11,387 nt of DNA. Source: Deltaproteobacteria bacterium. Its GTDB lineage: Bacteria > Desulfobacterota > Desulfobulbia > Desulfobulbales > BM004. Where the stretch lies: NCBI GenBank assembly GCA_020346205.1, contig CP070776.1:946457-957843 (forward strand), read 5' to 3'. Below are positions 7,094 through 11,387 of the stretch, in pieces. Each line of letters starts with the position of its first letter. The stretch's first letter is position 1. The notes under the pieces are model-generated. The model was not told the origin of the DNA. It was given only the letters and a program-made list of their open reading frames with translations, and ran no database searches. The position numbers and the translations under genes are program-made.

Positions 7094-7155
7094 TCCAGGA
7101 AAGAATTTTTTCAGAAAACTCCTAAAAAATAACTTCACAAACATGATCTTTTTTG

Positions 7156-7186
7156 TTGACATCTTCACTTATTTTCTTCATTAAAT
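7156..7186 (+). promoter_or_regulatory. candidate promoter of the CBM48 gene
   Basis: A perfect TTGACA at 7156-7161 is followed by AT-rich sequence; the nearest -10-like hexamer is TTAAAT (7181-7186, four of six) at a long 19-nt spacing. The rest of the 166-nt gap after the PPC gene holds T-rich sequence with no convincing terminator hairpin. Confidence 0.3.
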
Positions 7187-7244
7187 AGCCTTACTTTTTT
7201 TACTGATAATTTCACAATTTTCGCTCTTTGATTTTTATGAGCAC

Positions 7245-7251
7245 AGGAGGT
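7245..7251 (+). promoter_or_regulatory. near-perfect Shine-Dalgarno of the CBM48 gene
   Basis: AGGAGGT lies 8 nt before the ATG at 7260, the strongest ribosome-binding site in the window. It fixes the start and suggests a highly translated small protein. Confidence 0.85.
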
Positions 7252-7259
7252 ATTATTCG

Positions 7260-7607
7260 ATGGCAACAAAGGCAAAAAGTACAGGTAAAACAGCTAAAAA
7301 ACCCGCAAAGAAAAAAGCATCTACTAAACCTAAAAGAAAAACAATTCCTTCAACTGAATTTTCCTTGCATGCAGCAAATGTGAATGAAGTCTACCTGGCT
7401 GGAGATTTTAATGACTGGCAACCGGATGCAAAAAACTATCGTCTGCGAAAATTTAAGGGTGATATCTGGAGGAAAATGTTGAAACTCAAACCCGGCAGGT
7501 ATGAATACCAGTTTGTTGTTGACGGCCAATGGTGGTGTGACCCTGAAAACAATAACCGAGTAACCAACCCCTATTGCACAGAAAATTGCGTCATTGAAGT
7601 AAAGTGA
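7260..7607 (+). CDS. glycogen-binding CBM48 (AMPK-beta/isoamylase N-terminal) domain protein with basic tail
   Basis: A 115-residue two-part protein. Residues 1-28 form a histone-H1-like tail with 11 lysines and one arginine, alanine, threonine and proline, and no acidic residue. Residues about 33-115 form a carbohydrate-binding module 48 fold: VYLAGDFNDWQP (44-55, W53), WRKMLKLKPGRYEYQFVVDGQWWCDP (70-95; W70, K75, W91, W92) and a terminal strand ENCVIEV. The same pattern in AMPK-beta and glycogen branching enzymes binds alpha-glucan, with aromatic and lysine residues contacting sugar. No catalytic domain, signal peptide or membrane segment is present. Three cysteines (93, 106, 110) are also seen. 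It stands alone between the PPC gene and a terminator. Whether the domain binds glycogen or serves as a protein interaction module, and whether the tail binds nucleic acid, is unknown. Confidence 0.88.
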   Translation: MATKAKSTGKTAKKPAKKKASTKPKRKTIPSTEFSLHAANVNEVYLAGDFNDWQPDAKNYRLRKFKGDIWRKMLKLKPGRYEYQFVVDGQWWCDPENNNRVTNPYCTENCVIEVK

Positions 7608-7672
7608 AATAATAACGGTTATATGCAATATGAAAGATTTATTGTCAGAATATTAATTTGCCCTGGACATAA

Positions 7673-7709
7673 AAAAAACCGGAACCCTTAAAAGAGGTTC
7701 CGGTTTTTT
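7673..7709. terminator. bidirectional rho-independent terminator
   Basis: AAAAAACCGGAACC (7673-7686) and GGTTCCGGTTTTTT (7696-7709) are exact reverse complements around a 9-nt loop, with an eight-pair GC-containing core and T-tracts in both directions. It lies between the convergent CBM48 gene (ending 7607) and carboxyltransferase gene (ending 7739) and can serve both. Confidence 0.92.
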
Positions 7710-7738
7710 GTTTTTATATAAAGAGTACTATCTAATAT

Positions 7739-9649
7739 TTATTTAACCTCGGTAATGATTTTTAGGATTTTGTCGCCCACTTTCAGGGCATCACCGACTT
7801 TAGCATGAACCTCGACTACAGTCCCCTCTACCTGGCTTATGACGGGTGTCTGCATCTTCATGGCTTCAACCACTGCCAGTTTGTCCCCAACTGCAACTTC
7901 CTCTTCCTCATTTACGACAACTTCACATACATTGCAGGAGAAAGTAGCACGCATATCACCGGTCTTGGCAAGGTCTTCAATCTCTTTCTTGCTTAACTGT
8001 GGACCTGCAGCAGCTGCAGCCTCCTTGGCTTCTTCCTTGAATGTATAGTTGCGCTCCTGATGATCAACATTAAGATATATAGACCATTCTCCTTCCTCGT
8101 TTCTCTGCTTGGGGCCAACTTCAATCACATGTTCCTTGCCAAAATGATCTTTGAACATCAGGGATTCGCCGAGCTTATAACCACCTCGCCGCAGAAATAT
8201 ACTGGGGGGCAGAACGTACGACATGCCAAATTCTTCTTCAAACTTAAAGAAGTTCACAGCATCATTCGGGTGCTGCAGGTAAGTAACCAGTTGCTGCTCC
8301 GTTGGTTTATAACCAAGGCGGTCGGTAAGAATTTCTCGTTCCTTGTCAATATCCATATCTTCGATATCTTCAACACCGCCTTCCTCTTCAAGGATATTTT
8401 GCCAGTTGGAACCAAAAACTTTCTCATAGATCCAGTCGGCAGGGCGGTAGAATGGGAAAGGTCCATATTTTCCCAGCAGAAGATTCTTGAGATCGCCTGA
8501 TGGATTACCGTAACGATCTTTTTCCAAGACGTTGGTTACAGCAGTTGTCCACAGTATCTGTGAACCAGGTGTAACCGACCACCAGTTGCCAAGTTCAATC
8601 TGGACCTTTGGCAGTTCGTCATGCAGGATAGTTGGCATTTCATCAAGAAAATTTCCTTTCACAGCCTGTTCAAAACTGCTTCCCATGGCACCGCCAGGAA
8701 GTTTGTGTATTTGCACTGTCGGGGAAAAGCCTTTGAACTGGGACTCAAAGTATTCATAGTGATCACGTTCGCTTCGCAGCACCTCAGATGTGTCAATTAC
8801 AGCTTCTTCATTCAGGCCGACTGCGGTCTTGCCATACTCCTTAAGGGTATGAATAACGCTCAGCAGGGGGGGTGGACCGTAATAACCAGTAAAGGCATGA
8901 TCAGAGGCATCAACAATGGTTGCCCCATTTATAACTGCGGAAGTGATACGGCCAATATCGTTACCATCGGTATTATGTCCATGATAATGGATAACAAGTT
9001 CCGGGAACTTTTGTTTGATGGCAGCCACCAGTTCACCAATCCGTTTAGGGGTTCCGAGGCCACCGTGGTTTTTTATACAGAGAATGATATCTTCACCAGT
9101 AACATCAAGAATTTCCTGGACTTTGCTCACATAAAACTCGTCGGTATGTTCAGGCCCGGTTGAAAAACAGATTGAAGGTTCAAGGATCTTATCCGCCAGC
9201 TGAACTTCCTCAAAAACTGCCTGCATATTCGGAATGTGGTTCATGAAATCAAAAACCCGCCAGACGTCAACATATTTGGCAAATTCTCGTACTGCAAACC
9301 GGATAACATTTTGCGGATATGGCCTGTAGCCAAAAAGATTGACTCCACGGCAGAGAGTCTGGAACATGGTGTTGGGCATCTTTTCGCGCAACAATTCAAG
9401 TTTCAGAAAGGGGTCCACCTGTTTTCGTAAAATATCGACATGTACAGAAGCGCCGCCTGTAATTTCCAATGAGAAATAATTAGCATTTTCCCTTGGTTCA
9501 GCTGCTAAAAGGTCAGTATGCAGCAGAATTCTGTTTTTGAAATCAGACTGGGACAGATCACGGGTAGTATTGGTTAAATAATAGCCGTCAGTCTGTCGCA
9601 GGATCTGCAGTGCTTCCTTGGGATTCATTCCATGAACAATTCTTTCCAT
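7739..9649 (-). CDS. carboxyltransferase/biotin-carrier subunit, pyruvate carboxylase subunit B or oxaloacetate decarboxylase alpha type
   Basis: Second subunit of a biotin-dependent carboxylase: the N-terminal TIM barrel moves CO2 between carboxybiotin and a 2-oxo acid, and the C-terminal domain carries biotin. Of 636 residues, about 20-300 are the barrel, 310-480 the conserved PYC/OADA domain (LPGGAMGSS, VTPGSQI, LLGKYGPFPF), followed by an Ala-rich linker and the biotinyl domain with VVEAMKMQTP (biotin lysine K598). Metal ligands appear kept: D31 in TTRDLSQSD, K193 (carbamylated lysine position), H223 and H225. The flanking motifs differ from the usual ones: IKNHGGLGTP for IKDMAGLLKP, HYHGHNTDG for HxHTHDTxG, and Gly323 where PGGQxT has its catalytic Thr. 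Substrate is therefore uncertain (pyruvate, 2-oxoglutarate or other). AAGGT (9656-9660) precedes the ATG by 6 nt. Lies 31 nt after the biotin carboxylase gene; clearly one operon. No OadB or OadG membrane partner is in the window. Confidence 0.9.
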   Translation of the reverse strand: MERIVHGMNPKEALQILRQTDGYYLTNTTRDLSQSDFKNRILLHTDLLAAEPRENANYFSLEITGGASVHVDILRKQVDPFLKLELLREKMPNTMFQTLCRGVNLFGYRPYPQNVIRFAVREFAKYVDVWRVFDFMNHIPNMQAVFEEVQLADKILEPSICFSTGPEHTDEFYVSKVQEILDVTGEDIILCIKNHGGLGTPKRIGELVAAIKQKFPELVIHYHGHNTDGNDIGRITSAVINGATIVDASDHAFTGYYGPPPLLSVIHTLKEYGKTAVGLNEEAVIDTSEVLRSERDHYEYFESQFKGFSPTVQIHKLPGGAMGSSFEQAVKGNFLDEMPTILHDELPKVQIELGNWWSVTPGSQILWTTAVTNVLEKDRYGNPSGDLKNLLLGKYGPFPFYRPADWIYEKVFGSNWQNILEEEGGVEDIEDMDIDKEREILTDRLGYKPTEQQLVTYLQHPNDAVNFFKFEEEFGMSYVLPPSIFLRRGGYKLGESLMFKDHFGKEHVIEVGPKQRNEEGEWSIYLNVDHQERNYTFKEEAKEAAAAAGPQLSKKEIEDLAKTGDMRATFSCNVCEVVVNEEEEVAVGDKLAVVEAMKMQTPVISQVEGTVVEVHAKVGDALKVGDKILKIITEVK

Positions 9650-9680
9650 GATATTACCTTATATTTTTATAATTACGTTA

Positions 9681-11120
9681 TTAAATGGCGTAAGTGTTTT
9701 CTTCATTGTAGTGAATTTCGGCTATGAGTTTCGCCAGTTTGTTAATCTCGGTGTTTTGTTCCTCATATTCCAAGAGATGGGCGTGAGTCTCAAGGTACGA
9801 GGTATTAAAATCACCCTTTTGAAAATCAGGATCGTTGATGAGTTCCAGGTAGAAAGGAATGGTAGTTTTGGGGCCAACAATTGTAAAATTTTTAAGGCAG
9901 CGCTTGAGCCTGTCAACTGTTTCATTCCAGCTGTATCCATGGACTGTAAGCTTGACAAGCAGGGAGTCATAAACCTCGGGAATGGTGTAGCCCTGGTAAA
10001 CAAAACCATCAAGCCGTACACCGTAACCGCCGGGTGATCTATAAATACTTACCGTTTTTCCGCCTTCCGGCATGAAATCGTTTTTGGGATCTTCAGCATT
10101 GATCCTCATTTCAATGGCATGGCCTCTTATCTGAATTTCATCCTGGCTGAAAAGCAGTTTTTTGCCAAAGGCCAGCTTTATCTGAGTCCGGACAATGTCA
10201 ATACCAGTCACCATTTCAGTCACTGTGTGTTCGACCTGGACCCTGGTATTTATTTCCATGAAATAATAGTTCAGGTCCTTATCAACCAGGAACTCCACCG
10301 TGCCGGCATTGGTATAATTTGATGCCTTTGCTGCCTTGACCGCAGTTTCACATATGGAGTCAATAATTGCTTGATCCTGAATCATCGAAGGAGCAATTTC
10401 AATCAGCTTCTGATTTCGGCGCTGTATTGAGCAGTCACGTGTGCCCAAGTGGACAACTTCACCAAAGGAGTCGGCTATGACCTGGACTTCAACATGCTTT
10501 GGATTAATGACTACCTTTTCCAGATATACATTGTCATTATTGAAAGCAGCTTTGGCCTCGGCACGGGCCATGGGAATCTGCTCCTTCATTTGGTCGTCAT
10601 CCTCTATAAGACGAATACCGCGACCACCACCTCCAGCAGTAGCCTTGAGCATAATCGGATAGCCATATTCGGAAGCAAAGGCAATAGCCTCTTTTACGCC
10701 TTCGTCATCTGGAGAAAGGTTCTGAGTACCTGGCACCATGGGAATATTTGCATCTGCCATGATTTCTCTGGCGATAACCTTATTGCCCAGGTTTGTAATG
10801 ACCTCAGATGTAGGCCCGATGAAAATAAGTCCGGCATCCTCACAGGCTTTGGCAAACTCAGGATTCTCTGCCAGGAAACCATAACCGGGATGAACAGCAT
10901 CAGCTCCTGATTTTCGGGCAGCCTTTATTACCTTAGCAATATCAAGGTAGTCTTTTCTGGGGCCGTCGCCAAGCCAAATTGCTTCATCCGCTACCCTGAC
11001 ATGTAAGGCATCTGTGTCAGGAGTTTCATAAACTGCAACAGCCTTATGCCCTAATTCCTGGGCAGCTCGTATGATTCGAATTGCTATTTCTCCTCGGTTT
11101 GCAACTAGTATCTTTTTCAT
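9681..11120 (-). CDS. biotin carboxylase subunit (pyruvate carboxylase subunit A / AccC type)
   Basis: ATP-grasp enzyme that carboxylates protein-bound biotin with bicarbonate and ATP. From the ATG at 11118-11120 it has 479 residues; AccC is about 450 and the PycA subunits of two-subunit pyruvate carboxylases about 480-500. Seen: ANRGEIAIRI (7-16), HPGYGFLAEN (77-86), ATP-binding K114 and K159, the glycine loop ATAGGGGRG (160-168), H209, RDCSIQRRNQKLIE (228-241; Asn where His is usual), VEFL (E276), MEINTRVQVEH (E289, N291, R293, E297), and GHAIEMRINAEDP. All catalytic residues are kept. A start at 11171 would add 17 unrelated residues and has a poorly spaced site, while AAGGG (11130-11134) is 9 nt before the chosen ATG. 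Pairing with the adjacent biotin-carrier subunit argues for a 2-oxo acid carboxylase over acetyl-CoA carboxylase. Confidence 0.94.
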   Translation of the reverse strand: MKKILVANRGEIAIRIIRAAQELGHKAVAVYETPDTDALHVRVADEAIWLGDGPRKDYLDIAKVIKAARKSGADAVHPGYGFLAENPEFAKACEDAGLIFIGPTSEVITNLGNKVIAREIMADANIPMVPGTQNLSPDDEGVKEAIAFASEYGYPIMLKATAGGGGRGIRLIEDDDQMKEQIPMARAEAKAAFNNDNVYLEKVVINPKHVEVQVIADSFGEVVHLGTRDCSIQRRNQKLIEIAPSMIQDQAIIDSICETAVKAAKASNYTNAGTVEFLVDKDLNYYFMEINTRVQVEHTVTEMVTGIDIVRTQIKLAFGKKLLFSQDEIQIRGHAIEMRINAEDPKNDFMPEGGKTVSIYRSPGGYGVRLDGFVYQGYTIPEVYDSLLVKLTVHGYSWNETVDRLKRCLKNFTIVGPKTTIPFYLELINDPDFQKGDFNTSYLETHAHLLEYEEQNTEINKLAKLIAEIHYNEENTYAI

Positions 11121-11229
11121 CAATAGGTTCCCTTGTTTTTTGTGGTCATAATTTTTCAATTCACTACTCATCTCTTTTGCATTTACAGCTTACCGGTATT
11201 CTCATTTGAATGATGAATGAACCGGAAGT

Positions 11230-11243
11230 TTACAGTGCTGTAA
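11230..11243. repeat. TTACAG-N2-CTGTAA dyad in the carboxylase operon leader
   Basis: Six-base arms TTACAG (11230-11235) and CTGTAA (11238-11243) are perfect reverse complements. Half-site copies recur nearby: TTTACAG at 11182-11188 and CTGTAAA inverted at 11293-11299. This looks like a possible operator cluster upstream of the biotin carboxylase gene; short arms make chance occurrence possible. Confidence 0.35.
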
Positions 11244-11300
11244 CAAAGAGGCGACAGACATTGCAGAGTTAAATCATTGTGGAACTGGCAGTCTGTAAAA

Positions 11301-11329
11301 ATGATATTTTCTAGCATAATTTCTTGCAA
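11301..11329 (-). promoter_or_regulatory. candidate promoter of the carboxylase operon
   Basis: On the minus strand TTGCAA (11324-11329, four of six) and TATCAT (11301-11306, five of six) are separated by 17 nt. Transcription would start near 11294, leaving a leader of about 170 nt before the ATG. A small CTTGC-N5-GCAAG dyad (11323-11337) overlaps the -35 box. The remaining leader holds the dyad at 11230 and no gene I can support. Confidence 0.4.
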
Positions 11330-11387
11330 CAGGCAAGTAAAAGTGTCTGCCCAAATAAGGTTAAATTTTAAACAGAATTTTTAACGA

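Noticed and set aside
8060..9163. Long plus-strand open frames (146 and 180 codons) opposite the carboxyltransferase gene
   Set aside because: They are antisense shadows of a clearly coding gene, with cysteine- and phenylalanine-rich composition, no recognisable motif and no ribosome-binding site that I can support.
11121..11171. 17-residue extension of the biotin carboxylase starting at 11171
   Set aside because: The family begins at the MKKILVANRGEIA segment and a good AAGGG site precedes that ATG; the extension is charged and unlike family N-termini.
1..11387. Defence system, prophage, insertion sequence, CRISPR array, tRNA or rRNA
   Set aside because: No transposase, integrase, nuclease-helicase module, spaced direct repeats or cloverleaf was seen on either strand; all large genes are recognised metabolic or housekeeping families.

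Overview
The window comes from a moderately AT-rich bacterial chromosome and holds almost entirely core metabolism. There are no rRNA or tRNA genes, transposases, phage genes or CRISPR arrays. A DarP (YjgA/DUF615) gene, an iron-dependent alcohol dehydrogenase and a two-gene biotin carboxylase plus carboxyltransferase system suggest an anaerobic or facultative Gram-negative proteobacterium, possibly a sulfate-reducing Desulfobacterota (Desulfobulbales-like). That placement is inference from gene content and protein feel; no marker gene here settles it.

Layout, left to right. Minus strand, 1-2724: tatD (metal-dependent nuclease), then yggS (PLP homeostasis), then a UDP-glucose 6-dehydrogenase whose 3' end runs off the window edge. 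A weak terminator-like hairpin and a good -10 box lie between yggS and ugd, so ugd may have its own promoter. Plus strand, 2950-4733: a small nitroreductase, then coaBC (two consecutive steps of coenzyme A synthesis). Minus strand, 4737-5912: an iron-dependent alcohol dehydrogenase, convergent with coaBC and only 3 nt from it. Its upstream region carries a perfect 14-bp inverted repeat. Plus strand, 6085-7093: darP overlapping a PPC/DUF296 gene by 14 nt. Plus strand, 7260-7607: a small CBM48 protein with a histone-like lysine-rich tail and a near-perfect Shine-Dalgarno. A strong bidirectional terminator (7673-7709) separates it from the minus-strand operon at 7739-11120, which encodes a biotin carboxylase subunit followed by a carboxyltransferase/biotin-carrier subunit. 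The last 267 nt are the leader and promoter region of that operon.

Functionally, the carboxylase pair would convert a 2-oxo acid (most simply pyruvate to oxaloacetate) using ATP and bicarbonate. The alcohol dehydrogenase would handle short-chain alcohols or aldehydes with NAD(P)H. CoaBC supplies CoA, and Ugd supplies UDP-glucuronate for surface polysaccharide. I see no new multi-gene system. The points most worth a second look are the altered catalytic motifs of the carboxyltransferase, the 14-bp inverted repeat before the alcohol dehydrogenase, and the histone-tailed CBM48 protein.

For five genes I use a start different from the longest open frame: an internal ATG with better placed ribosome-binding signals for the nitroreductase, alcohol dehydrogenase, darP and biotin carboxylase, and an ATG preferred over TTG for yggS.
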